From Ophthalmolycus amberensis (Eukaryota > Chordata > Actinopteri > Perciformes > Zoarcidae): a stretch of DNA of 64,000 nt. The notes under the pieces are model-generated. The model saw nothing but the letters and a program-made list of their open reading frames with translations, was not told the origin of the DNA and did no database searches. The stretch spans positions 1,335,001 through 1,399,000 of the forward strand of contig JAFEUB010000965.1 of the NCBI GenBank assembly GCA_024529925.1. Direction: 5' to 3'. Positions 25,001-39,189 of the stretch are shown here, in pieces. The stretch's first letter is position 1. Each line of letters opens with the position of its first letter. The translations under genes and the position numbers were made by a program.

Positions 25001-28000
25001 CATCGACTGCACAGCAATACCTATAGCAAATATTGACTGTGCCCCAGACGGCCATGAAGAGCAAGCTATCTGCCTCTGTATTAAGTCAGCATTGCCCAAG
25101 CTGTGTTGGGATTGTTGCCAATGAGTGGGCATTGATAGAACAAATGAAGTCCTAACGTACAGATAGAGCAGACTGCTTGGCGAGAAAACTAACAACGTAC
25201 GATACATTGTTATTCCAGGGGCCAGAAACCTAAATGCTGCGATGCGCAGCATCTTTCCATCAGATGCCGAATTGACCCCCCCACCCCGAAGTAATTGCTG
25301 ACGGTGCGTGATACAGCGGGAGCCCTCGCAGGGCGTGGGCGAGACCCCGGGGTTGTCACTGCCCACGTCAAACCGGCCGCCCCCTTCCACCACACAAGCA
25401 ATTTTCCTCCCCCTAAGACTCAGCATGACCAGTGGAAATCTCAGCAGGACCAACAGGGAGCAGAACAAAGGCCCCAGAACTATGTGCGGGTGCAACAAAG
25501 GTCACTTCATACAAAGCATAGAATACCAGAAGTAATTTGACTGCGTGAACAAACGGTATTATGCAAAAGCCAGTGCGGCGTCTGATCGAAATCGCGATGC
25601 CGATCTGTCGAACTTAACTTCCTTACTTGCACAAAGTCACTATTCACCTGATCCATTTGCCCGTTTTCGAACGACGGTGCTGTGCTCTTCCTCCTCATGC
25701 AAGATATCTGTGTAATAAGTCAAGTGGAAACTCATCCTCTGATCAAATGGTACGTCAATACCTATGTAACAGATTTTCACATAAAAGGCCCCCCTTCACA
25801 ATTCACATAAGACACCCGGAGTGAAAGTCACAAAGCAACAACAACACACAGGCGTGCCGTTTGTGGTCATTCGGTGTCTCCATGTGGTCGTTCTGTGTCT
25901 CTTTGTGGTCATTTAGCGTCTCTTTGAGGACCTTTTGTGTCTCTTTGTGGTCCTTTTGAGTCTCTTTGAAGATGTTTTGTGTCCCTTTGTGGTCATTCTG
26001 TGACTCCTTGTGGTTGTTTTGTGTCTCTTTCTGGGACGCTTTGCAGCTGAAGACTCGGGGCCCCTGAGCCTATGTCTGATTGGGCCCTTTCAGTATTCCG
26101 TCCATAGGTAAGACACACCCAGCACATCGACAATTGTTCGATTATGCTTTCGGAACAAGAGTATAATGGAGCTGCGCTGCATGCATGAGATGAATCTGCT
26201 ATTGACAGAGCAGAAATGAAAGAAAAAATCAATCACAGATCAAGACTTTTTTCCAGTTGGAAGCCTTTAAGTGATGAAGCCTTCGCTGCACGTGGTGGAA
26301 GAAGCACAGAGATACGACTGCCAAGTGTTGAATGGGGCAGCGAGAGCAGTGCAAGTCACTCTCCACTCATAGCCGGGAGTTCGTTAATTAAATCACGCCC
26401 CAGCATTTAATTAGAGCGAGATATATTTAGGAGTCCAGGATGCAAAGAACGCATGAGCTTCTGTGGGCGGCAGGAAACAAAAAAGGACGTACGGTACATC
26501 AGGAAGCACCTCAACTTCAAATATCGTCTGGCAGCAGTGGCACTGCTTCATTATTACACCACCACAGAGTCCATTCAGAAGCTGATTATCTGACATGCAT
26601 AATGCAAAAGATGGAGGTACAAAGAACCTGCAGTAGCTGAACCATATAACGCATTATAGTCGCAAGGTGATCAATTATTTGCAATATGGTCTCCCTCACA
26701 GACCGGCTAGACCAGCGTGATGGCTAGATGTCAGCTTCTCAACACGGCACCTCGGTTTTTCGACAACTCTCTAGAAAAGCACGGTCAATCAATAATTCAT
26801 AAGTCCCTAGAAATAATGCATTCCTTTAACGCAATTATCGCAACATAAATTCCAGTTGCAGAATGACACCCACAGTCCACAGTTGATATGGCGGCGCGAA
26901 TAAATCATAAAAACAGAAACGACTGGTAGCTTATTCCAACAAAAACAACCTGCTTCTGCTACTGTGAACAAAACGACATTATTCTCCACATTTAGTAGGA
27001 TTCACAAAAGCAATATTGTGTGCCTTAATGGATGGAAAGAGAATTGCACTTTAAGACGACAATGAAATTCAATCTTTCAGGTACCCTTCTAATATTTATC
27101 CTCAACTGGATTAGCAGTAAAACACACTGGATTCCATCACCGCGCTGATGCAGGGTCCAAACACCTAGTATTTGCAATGTGACTCAGTACAGCAAAGATA
27201 CATTATGTTATATGAAGACGTATTGAAATTTAAGTCAACCTATAAAACACATAAGCCTCCCATCTGGCCACCGACGACAGAGCAGAGATGTATAAAGGCC
27301 GGCAGGAATTAGGGCTAACGGAGAAAAAGGTCACCTATGAATTGGCGCAGACCTCTTTACCATGCATTAGTAGGGATAGAAGCCAGCCCTGAGCGGAACG
27401 CTTAGCGGAGCGCAGCTTTGAAGCTCAGTGCTTTGGAGTCTGCCGAATACCTCTGTGTGCGGTGCGGGGTTGGACTTGTTACGTCTGCGGTTGAGGCAGG
27501 AAAGGAGAGCAGAGAACAATGGCACCTCATCTTTCCCAGGGACGGAGAGACAGAAAGAGAGGAAAAAAGGAATAAAAAAAGGCACGGAAGAGAACCCACG
27601 GCAGCGTCAGACGAAAGAAAAGGGGGGGTGGGCACTGAGCAGAACAGTCAACAAAGACTCAGGGGGCTCGTATCAGAGACGTAATGCTACAGAGACCAGC
27701 AGGTATTAATCATGTTATCAAAATTATCAATCGTTCCCTCGAATTAATAATTCAATCTTGCACTATTTCATTTGCCTCCTGTAATTATTAATTCATGGCC
27801 TAAAATTACAAAATTGAGCCTTCAGATTACTCAATTAATTCCCTCAAATTCATAGAGCACTCTGCTTGTAGGACCGTGGAGCTCATTTGGATGGTGTTTC
27901 AGCACCGTTTGCTGGTCAGCTTTGGTTACATGGAGCACAAATGCCGCCGCTGCGTACCGCGTTAAAAATAAACGGTACGCGTTGTCTGATGAATAGATAA

Positions 28001-31000
28001 CAACCTCAATAGGCCAACTGGGTTAAATAGTATTATTAAGATTTTGTTAGGGAAATATGTTTTTAAGGTTTTGGTGCAACACGGTGACATTTGTCATGCC
28101 ACTATTTATTTTGCGGAACATATTGTTTGTTTCTGATCCATAAATCTCATGTGCACATACTGTTTACCGCTGAAACTTCTGATATTCAAATCACATTCCC
28201 CTAGATGCATGTACACATTGCAAGATTTGAAAACACTGTATATTAAATTTCGCTAACTGCTCATTGTCACGACTTTAGGCCATGCCCTGCGTGCGGTCAG
28301 TATAACTAATTGCAGCTCTAACGAGCATTGCTTTCATTTAACGCTGCCGATGGACCATTACTGTACTTGAAAGAGTTGCTGACCATCATCCGCTGCAGCG
28401 GTATCAGCTTTTACATCGCATCAACAAACAGGAGAGATATTAAATACAAGTGAGTAAAAAGGGAGGTTGCCAGGGAAACAGCGCTGTAGAGTCTCAGTCG
28501 TAATCTTTCATCCATCAAAATATTGGCTTAAAAAACGAATAGCAGGCAGCGTGTTGGATTCTGCACCGACGTGATCATCCAAGGCTTGGAAATCCGAGCG
28601 CGGAGCCTTACTGTAAATATTCCGCTGTTACATGCTGAATAGATTAGACTCAAGCAGAATGCGGTGAACAAAAAGGAGTGCGATGGTGCATCTGACACCA
28701 CAGCTGTTCGCTGCAATAACATGCGTGTCCGTCTCTACAGAGGCACCCGTCAATGACGGGTATCTATAGGGATCCTCATTATTGAGATAGACATGGTTGT
28801 ACACGAAACAAACCAATGACATATATACCGGTACGCCCAAGACCTGCAGCCACTCTGCCACGCCTGTCAGGGTTATCAAAGAGCATCCGTGCTCTGACAG
28901 AGAATAGCCCGCAGCAGAGTTTTAGAGACCGGTGCGGCCGCGATGCGAGAGTGAGTGACAAGCAAACGTTAATCTCGCTGCTGGCTCAACAGATTTTAGA
29001 TGAGAGATGTAGAAATCAGTAAGCAGCAGCAGGTGATCAAAATACACCGCTGCTCAGACAGCACTCTGACTAAGTCCCTGATTAATTAGTGAGGTTAGGG
29101 GCTGAAGCGTGGGAGGCGTGGCGTGGGTGAATGGAGGGATGGATAAATGTATGTAGGGACGGATGGATGGATGGGAGTAGGCGGCGGATGCTGTGGTATG
29201 GGGTGGATGGGCCTTTTTCTAATGGATGTCCCTGCACTGGTTTTCTGGGGGTGGTGGGGCATGTGGCGAGCCATCGATGTAGCAGCCGATCAATGACACA
29301 GTGAAAGGTCGGCAGGGACCTGGATCGCGGCTGGCAAATGCCTACAGTGATTCGGAGGCGGGGTGGTGCATGAGTCAGGGAGAGGGAAAAAGATCAGTCA
29401 GTGAAATAAAAATGTATCAAGGGCCAAGATGAAAACATTCTTTTTTTTTTTAAAGTGTGCTGGGGAAAGGGCACCAGTCAATCTCTCAAAAAACGATCCA
29501 CCCTCCTACTGACAGTCCACTGATGGGATGCCCCGACAGATTAACCATTTACACACAACTTATACGCTCCAGAAATGTATTACCCATGCCATGACGACGG
29601 GCAGTCAAGTCAGTCCACTGTCTAGAAAGCCATTTTAAAACAGCAACACCAGTAAGGACCAATCACTTCTTCTCCAAACAATAAAGGGGGCAGTATTAAG
29701 GTACAACAGCTCTTACACTCCTTGGATGGAATCTACTGAGTCGACTTTTTAACCGATCAAGGTCCTGTAAGATTCAACTGGTAAGTATGGGAAAATGAAC
29801 AACGATGGAAATTTTGGAGCATGTTATCATATCGCCTCAGTGATTCTTTCTGCCTCAGTGCTTTTTAAATTTACATAATCAAAAGCCATGTTCAGATATG
29901 TGTTGGTACCGGCCTTCTTACCTTACATGTTTGGGGAAAAAAAAAAAAGAGAGTACTGGTATCAGCTAGGTATACCTGGTATTGACAGATGCCCTGAGTT
30001 GGTGTATCAGCAAGGATATTGGGAAAGAAAGCTGCTAAGCTTCCACACAAAACTCTAGCTCAGGACGACAAACTACGCGAATAAGTCCACCATTGAGGTA
30101 TCAGATGTGTCAATTCCATCCAAGAAGCTATGATGAACGTCTGGACTGAACGCCGTTAACATATTGCAGGCCCCTAGAAGTTCGGTCTGTGTTAAGGGCC
30201 AACAGACGAGGGCAAAAAAAAAGGAAATCTCAATGTAAAACACTGTAGATTTCCATGTTCGCGGAGACGTTAACACTCTCCGGCATTTCCTCTGAAAGCC
30301 ACTCTGACAGGCCCTGAAGAAGACATTCCCTGCTAGCTTTGCCCCCCCCCCCCTCCACTTCCTCCACTTCCTCCACAATGCCGTGACACAGGATTAGCTT
30401 TCATTAAGGAAGGCGCTGTAATCAGCTTTGGAGCATAGCGGAGACGGAACAATGGAGGAGGCTGAAAGGATCTGGAAGACGGGGTGCTTTGGGTGCATGT
30501 TCGGCGGTGTGCAAGCTATTCCCACAAACGGAACCTGTGGCACATAACGGCCAGACAGTTTCACAGCCACACTTATCTGCATGGTCCCCAGCGTTATGTA
30601 CTACGCTTAAAAAGGCTGCTACCGCGACAAACACGGCATAAACGCAACATGCTAATTGCCTCACTTAGGGCCCCTGACACAACAAGCAGACAGTCAACTA
30701 TAAGCCACGCGATAGCTTTTGCAGTCACACTGTGTTAGCATGATTATTATCTTACGGCAGACATTGCGAGAGAAAGATAGATGGCTGGCTGTTCGGACCA
30801 GTGATTTCACCTATACAAGCAAAGACGGTGAGCTCACACCGATGCAAAGCAATGTGCAGAACTTATGCTCACCGGGTTAAATGGCTGTCGGCTTTAGTTT
30901 TTTTCCCTGTTGAATTGCACAGAGTGAGATCAAGATTTATTTTCTCTCTGCCAATGAAAAAACACACAGAGGCAAAAATCCAATATTCTCATATCGCAAA

Positions 31001-33139
31001 TGTGACAACCGATCACAACTCTAAATTGCCATTCATAGATCAAATGAAAGTAAATCAGGCCTCCCATAAGGTCCGCGCTATCAAGTGTCTGGTCTTGGTC
31101 TCAAATGACGGCAGGTTTCTGCGGGGCATCAAGGCTACAATTTCAAGCTTTTCCTCAGGCGGTAAAGAGAAAGGTCAGGCAGCTAAGGGGGGTGTGTTTG
31201 TGGGTGGGTGTGTTTGGATTCCAGTCGGGACCAAAAAAAACCTGGCCCTACACGTGCACAGAACCACCTTTGCGCGAGTCCTTCGCCGCTCTCCATCACG
31301 CCTCCAACCGGCGCTTGCATCGGGAAGGACCGACGACACGGGTCTATCGAGAACATACGTCCCCCGCTAACCCAAAGAGAGCTTCTCCAGAGAGCCGGCA
31401 GCCACTTCACAAAGCGCTCTTGTTGGTTGCTTGTTTCTAGGAGTGTGTCGTGACATGCAGACAAGTGGCTGGACGCGATACAGATCCGCTTGTGTGCAGC
31501 TCAGCTAAGGGTTTGCGGCGGTTATCCCAAAACCAAAAAATTTGACTTCAAAAGCTTCACCGCTAAGTTAAACATCTGAAACTCAATATCATGACACCAT
31601 GAGAGAGAGAAGTAAAAATATATTGCAGTATGCTGGACAGCTTTTGAGCAACTTTTGCAGAAGTGCTTTAAAATATTGGTTTATCATAAAATTGTGAGCA
31701 TAGTAAGTGAATTAATTCAACATTTTGCACTGGGGGATACGGTTTTTTCCCCCATCCCTTTAACTGCCTGCTACGGTCAACTGTAAATAGCTATATTGAA
31801 GCCTCTTCTTTTCCAGCCCCTTTTAAATATTTCAAGCCACACATGTACACCCTCTGGAGAGAACACTGAAAAGGAATTTCATCTGGCAGAACACATTTGC
31901 CGCAAGCATCGAGACGTATCATGTCTCGTTCGCAGAGTACAAAAAAACAAACTCTGGGGTGGCATCCGCATACGATGCCTTGAACATTTTCAATATCTGG
32001 CTGGCACCTGTGGGAGGTCAGGTACTGCCCCGAGTTGTACGACCACATCTAAAACTCACAAATAACAAAATCTAGACCGACGATAACGACGGGACTCCTG
32101 ACGCAATTGGATTCAATCCCATATTACCGAATAAAACAATGTGGCATGCAAATGAATAGAGAAATGTGGCCACGTTGCAGAAACTCTGACCGACTTCAGT
32201 GTTTTCTGTACTCATTCGCAGCTTGCCTCTGAGATAATATGCCTCAACAGGCGTGATCGCACCTCCCAAGGAGGGCTCGTTGGCAGCCGAGATGTTGGCA
32301 TTTGTAGAATGCAATTACTAGACGCATACAGAGGGGATGAGGCCAGTCTATATTTGCAGCCACACTTGGTAAACTGAGCATACGAGGCTCGAGGCCGACC
32401 CAAATAAAAACACGGCCTGAACTGTAGATAACGTTCCTCATCATTAATTAACTCACCTCGGGCACTCCTCTCAGCTGGGGGGGGGGGGGGGGTGTTACCT
32501 GCTCGACTTGGAAGGGAATACCTCCCTGCGACTATCACAACGACCTGTGAACTGAGACAAACCCTTACCAACCGTACGAGAATAGCCCCGTCACATATGT
32601 GAAACGGCATTCCTCCATGATGTGTCCAAGGGAGGGTCAGAAGAGGCAAGCACAGCTCCAATAACTATACATAAATAAAGCTAAAATACAGGATTTGAAA
32701 GTGTACTCAGGGATTGGGATTCAATTATAATAAAGACGCATCTAATGTTGTAACAAGCCTCTTTGTGGCATCAAATGCTTGTGTCCAAGAGATCCATGGT
32801 TGAATTTCCATTTCTGGCAGACCGACTGTGGTTTTGTTGATGAACAGGTGGTGAGGCAATGGGATGGCGCAGCCAGCCACCTCCTCCCACCTCTTGCCAA
32901 GACAACAAGGCCCCTAAGAGCCCCCTTTCTTCGCAATCGCTTCCTTCTCCCTCCCTCCCTCCCCAATGCTCACACCCACCTCTCAAGGCCATCTCTGAAT
33001 CTAGGCCATGACTGTGCGGGTGTGGTGGGCACCTGACTGCCAAGAAAGAAAAATCGAAAAACGACATAGGAGGGAGGGCAACAAAGGAATTACTGCCCTA
33101 AAAGACCAAAGGAATTCTGAGTCAGCAAGGGATATAATT

Positions 33140-33207
<68 letters not shown>

Positions 33208-36200
33208 TGTCTCGCCATTCCCAGCCCCCTGGAGGAGCTCTATATATCAGGAGAAGCTGTGACGGAGCCCCTGAAGTAGCTGCTATTATGCAATCCTTCT
33301 GGGCTTAAAGTGACTGTAAAGTAAATCATCCTTCTCTGCTGCCAGCCTGACCTCTATAACTGCAGGGAAAGCACTTTCAAAATTCACTAGCGGAGTATTA
33401 CGCTGAAGGCACCATCTGCGCAGGCTTTACTAGGAGCCGCGAGATTAAAAGGCAATTAAAGCATCACATTCAAAAGGCGTCCCCTGCAGCCGGCGGCCAA
33501 TCAAAAAGGGCGAGATGTGTAAGTGAGGGCCGGGGCCTCTATGAAACTCCAGGCGCTGCTGGGTAGTGGGGGTCAAGCAGTAGCGGGCTGCTTAGGTCGG
33601 GCCCTCGATCCCTTCGGGGCAACCGGGCCTGCTGCAAGGGCCACGTGTCCTTGAGGATCCGGTCAGCGAGTAGGTTCAGGACTCAGAAAGGGTCACTTGA
33701 CAGCTTGACTGCCTGAAGGGAGTCTCGACTCCCAGACTCCTTCCTCTCTGCTGTGGTCAAAGGCCTGCTGCATTGCCTTCACTGCACATCTCTTTACATT
33801 TACAGACCAGATACTGTAGCAGAGCTGATTTTTTTCTCTCCAATTTCTTCACTTCTGTAAACTTTCAAAGACATTCCTGCATACTATGTTCCTCCGCAGA
33901 GCTATGCTCAGCTTCAGTTGGTGCCTCTCATCTATTAACGTTACATTAGAGTCACCATTACACCATCGCCCTGCCACAAAAGCTTGATTCGTTACAGTCA
34001 GACATTCGTTTCATGCTTTTAGGTCGAAGAAAGTCTTCTTTACAAATAGGTGTTATTTATGCAGGGTTTTGCAGAAAAAGCTAAATGCTGTACAAGGGTT
34101 CAACCAGAGTGATAATTGAAAGAGACAAAGATCCCACTGAGCAACAGTTGAATAGAAATAGAAGAAACCACCAGTCGTTGGTTGGTGCATAATAAAGCCT
34201 GTAACAAGCTGGAGTATGTACAGGTGTGTTGATTAAGCAAAGCTATTCACAATAGAGATGCCGTCTTGCACTGACAGGTAAAAAGGAAGGAAATGTAGTA
34301 GAATTATAATATTTTTTTAAATCACATTTTTCCTCGAGTACAAGAGTTCAAACAGACATCCGTAGAACAGGATATTAGTTCATCACAATACATTTTAGAA
34401 CATGGCTGCTGCAAATACTACTGATAAAAGCAAATCATTTAAATTAGGAGATACTTTAAAATAATATTAAAAAGGAAGGCTGTCTTATAAAAGTATGTCA
34501 GAGGGGATAACCTTCAAATACAACTCATTTACACATGCCTAAAAACAAGGAAGAGATCTACCTTTGTGGAAATAATATTTTGTTTTATCATATGTGGCAT
34601 ATCAGTATTTGAGGTCCATATTTTCAGTCTCAAACATAGTTTCACCATGTCATGTGATATGCCAGTACACTCTAAGATCAGATATTACTGGGACCAGAGA
34701 ATTGCAGATGAACCTTTAATATGCAGGGATTCACATTATTATCACTACCACTGACGACCCCTGTACCAGCAGCTATCCCTGGCGTTTGGTGTTTTTAACA
34801 ATTTTTCTTCGCTAAACACAAACAGACACGAAAAGCATACGCTGCCACACATCCTGGCAGTTTGCGGATTCTAAAAACGCACACTATATTTACTTTAAAA
34901 AAAAGCAAATAGGCTTTATAAAAGACATCCCATGCAGGGCTGCAGGCTGGTACCAGCTCGAGTGCATAGCTCCGTACTATATACCATCTGTTGGACTGAA
35001 AAGAAGTCCCTGCCTTCTTAACTGCCGTCTACAAAACAGACGGCACACAACAACTGTTTAATTCAGCTTTCAACTACTGTCTGCCAATGTTACGCTCATG
35101 AAATGATTGAGATTAATAAAAAAACAAACAGGAATCTGGGCTGGTTGAGGGGGGGGAATGCTAAATTGATTTGACTCTTGCCAATCGCTGCCGAAGTGCT
35201 GGCTTAAGAATCAGTCGGAGATACACTATCTGCCGGCTGACCGGCAGGCTTGTACCTCGATTTGGCCGTCCCCGAGGCTTGCCACATTCCTCCAGGGGGA
35301 TCGGATTACGTTCTATACAGGGAGACGGGCCTGAAGCATTATGGGTGTTTTGGGTCTTACGACGCGGGTCTGGCACAGTCGAGCAGCCAGCGTGAGCAAG
35401 CGAGTGTGCAGAAGGAGGAATGAAAAAAAGACAACGCCGAAAATGAATGGCAGACGGTGGCCTAGAGAGGAAAGCATTGTAGTCCTGGCTGAAAGCAGGG
35501 ATGGCATAACCGCAGCGAAAACTAAATAAAGAGGGAAAAAAGACAAGAAATACGTTGTTGGAGGGTAACTGGGATACATGACAGAGAGACAGGGAACAGT
35601 TGAGCCTGTGAAAAAAAGAAATAATAAAAATCTGCCTCCGTACAGTATGTCTCACATTTTTACAGGACAGTGCTGACTGTAAGTAACTGTCGGGCCCCGG
35701 TAGAGAAGCTGTCAGAGACGTTGTACTCTTTAGTCTTCTTGAGACTGTGTGTCATGGACTTGTGCTCACAGCAGTGACTGTGCTGCCAGTGAGCTGGTGT
35801 GTCACTCCTCAGCCTCGCCAGTTTCTGTGGGGGCTGGGCCACTATTAATAAAGGCTTGCATGATATAGCGAAGCAACAAACGAACTGCCAAAAAAAAAAA
35901 TTACAGCTAGCGAGTGCGCGTGTGTGCAGGACTGGGGTGTGACAACGGCATTAATTACCAACAACAGGCCCGCATCTCGGGGCTCAGGAGTCAACACTGA
36001 GTCAATATTAGCTTGTTGAAACAACATGTCTCCCACGGTTTCATGACAGTATTTTTGTTAGAAGCTTCACACAAACAAAAAGTAACATCAGTGGAATGGG
36101 GAGGCTCCTACTACTTCCTTTGAGTTTGACATTCTTCAGAGTCATCGCCCATCACACACACGTATGAAAGCACATGGGCGCATGTATGAACATGCCCGAC

Positions 36201-39154
36201 AATGGCAGCTAACGAGGGCGTCGCAGTCTATACGGAGAGACGGGATCTCTCAATAAAGAGATAAAAGCGAAACGCTGCAGCTCGTAAGCGGCAGGGCCCA
36301 CCTGACAGCGAAGAGATGCGAGCCGGAGTCCACGAGCCCTCCCTCCGCCCCCTAATGGTCCGATAGGGAGCGGGACGCCATTAAAGCTCAAATGATTGGT
36401 CATTGTAATGCATGGCTCCCCGGCGTGGTTTGGACAGGCACAAAATCAATCTGAGCCCTGGGACACACTAACCTCTCTGCAATCTGGCAGAGGCCCGCTG
36501 TGGGCGTCAGTCTGATGAGATATCAGTTTGCACCATCACCGCGCTCCCCTTGGCCCCCCGGAAAACTGCGGGGGCCAAGGCCGAGTCGGCTTTACTTCCA
36601 GGGTGGGAGGTGGGGGCAGCGACCGTCTATCACCGGTCTTTGCCGTTGCTGAGACACAGTCCGTCGAGGACAAACCGATGTAAATTAAATCTAACTTTAA
36701 CCAAGATCACTTTACCCCCGCAACTACTAGCAGACTATTCCCAGTAGAAGATGAGTTGCTGAGGGGGGCCAACCGCCAGTAATGAAATCTCACCCGGTGG
36801 TCCATTTTTGAATTGACCCTGGGGGCCTGATTCAGCAGACAAAACAGCAAGGGGCATGGTAACAAATATAGGTCCACCAGTCACGACTCTGGCTCGGGTC
36901 GGCCTCTGTAGACAGAGTGTTTGGAGTGAGTCCTCTTCCCTCTCCTCTCCACGTGGGCGGGAGTGACTGAGCGGCCTGCCATCACCAGAACTGGGCCAAA
37001 CCTAACCCCTGGTAATGTCCCATTTTTTTTTTTTTTAGACATTCAGGTTTTAGGCTTGATTCATGAAAAATTCAATTCATAATTTTGAAAATTTGGGGGG
37101 GGATATAAAATACATAAATATGTAGATCAGAAGATTGTTAGTCAACATCCTGTCAGGCAGTCAACAAATGCCGACCTCACAATGCAACATCATGTCAGGT
37201 CAATTGTAGAACAAGCGGACATCCAATGAAAGATAACTTTTTTTCTATGGTAGACTAAGACAAGCAGACACTAACCAAATTCACCACCACACGGACTAAA
37301 GGGGTTCATTCTCAGCCAGGTGGTCTATAATTAGCACGTGTGAATGAGTGTAAATAAACCTTGGGGCCTGGACTCACCTCCAGCTGTATTTGTATAGCTG
37401 GAGTTTCTCCCTCGTCCACACACTGGGCGCTTTAGCTAGTTGGGCTAACAACACCTGAAAGAAGGGAAAAGTTACCCCCGAGGTTGTCTTTCCACAGATC
37501 AACAGTGAATGAACGGAAGAAAAACGTGGCACATAATGGCTTATTCACCCATCTGTAATTAGGGTTTTCCTCAATTAAGCTCATTTGCTTAATGGAGCTA
37601 AGAAATAATAAAAAAGGGTCCATGCAGAACCTGAGAATAGCCTTTTTAGTCTAAATATCCTAAAAATACTGAATCACATTGTACAAGTCAACCAGAAAAG
37701 TAAAAGTGGTTCTATTGCTCTCAATCTTGCAGCCTCTGTTACTGGAGGCTTTAAGGAGTGTATCAATCATGCTTGATTAAAAGTATTGATTGGTCTGATA
37801 ATTAAAAGGAACTGGATACACCAACACGATCTCCTTGTCTGATAAAACTCGGCAAAAAGGATTCATTTCTCGAGCCGCAGTTGAAAGGATGACGATGGTG
37901 AAAAGTGGTAAATAAACCGGGGAGGAAGTGGGAACAACCCTCCGCTGCGTTCTTTGATGGCGCAGCAAACAGCCGGCAAACCGGTCCACGTGACATTGAC
38001 TATAAATCCCCACACATACTTCACTCCGAAGGGTCTCCTGGTTTATAGTCAAAAGCCGCCGGTGCTGAAAAATGCCGTTAAAGATGTCAGACTGCATGTG
38101 AAAGCCAGAAATCACAGGGCAAATTGTCTGAATGCCGCGCTGATGCCATGTTGGCTGATGCTGCTCTCCGTGCCTCTATACTTCAGCGATCTGCCGAACC
38201 AAACCCCCCCCCGCCGCCAAAATAAGGCTGCACTCGACTGCAGCCCTCCAACCTGAAATGAGAAAATTGGGCCCGACTGGTCGTCATTCCCAGGATGTGC
38301 TCCAATGGGCGCAACGGTTTCAAAGCTAAATTCTGGAGTCCAGCGTCACGGCCCGTGTTTCAGGTGTGGAAACAGAAAAAAAAAAAAAAAAGGTCATCAT
38401 AACAAACTCCCTCATAGCCGAGGTTTGACTTCACCTGTCCGGCCATAATGCCGGATCAAGTGTCCCAGGCTGTATATTGCCTCTACGTATATGTCACCTC
38501 ACGCACACGGCCACGCACTGAAAAAGGAAAGAAATCTGCATATTCGTCAGTTCTTCATAGGAACAGGTTTTCATTTACATCAGCTTTAATTTATGTGCGC
38601 GTGTATGTCAACAAGTCGCGATGCCTACGAGACAGCAGGGAAGAGACAATCTCGCATTGACAGCTACCATGAGATACTGCACACCCCCTCCCATGTCATT
38701 CCCCGCAACGCATGCACAGAGTCAAGAGTTACGACACCCCCCCCCCCCCCCCCCCCCCCCGTGACTCTTCTCTGCTTGCTAATCTTACATTTACAGGCAT
38801 GCCCGCAGACGGCTTTACTCATTTCACCCATATTTAAATACAAAACCGGTTGTCTGCCACAACACAGGAGCGTGTGTCTATGTTTGTATCTGTCACACGG
38901 CAGCATGCCAGGGCTTGTTCCCGATCCAACAAGACAAGTCTCCCATTTAGCATACAGGTATGGTTGGGGTTTTTTTCACCACAAGGAACCTCCTCCTGGT
39001 AATGGAGACAAGTACGGCGGGAGAAACGAGGCCTAAATACAGTGCGGGTGTTCAAACTGAAGAGGTTTGTCCTCAATAAAAAATAAGAAGCACATACCTG
39101 CGTTTTATCCTGAGGTGCAAAATGGTTTCTCATTTAGCATGCGGTTTGAGGTGG

Positions 39155-39189
<35 letters not shown>

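Noticed and set aside
24971..25498. 175-codon open frame on the minus strand
   Set aside because: No motif, no conserved neighbours, and no splice signals tying it to ppp3ca.
30801..31370. 189-codon open frame on the plus strand
   Set aside because: Composition is not protein-like, no motif is recognised, and it lies antisense within ppp3ca intron 1.
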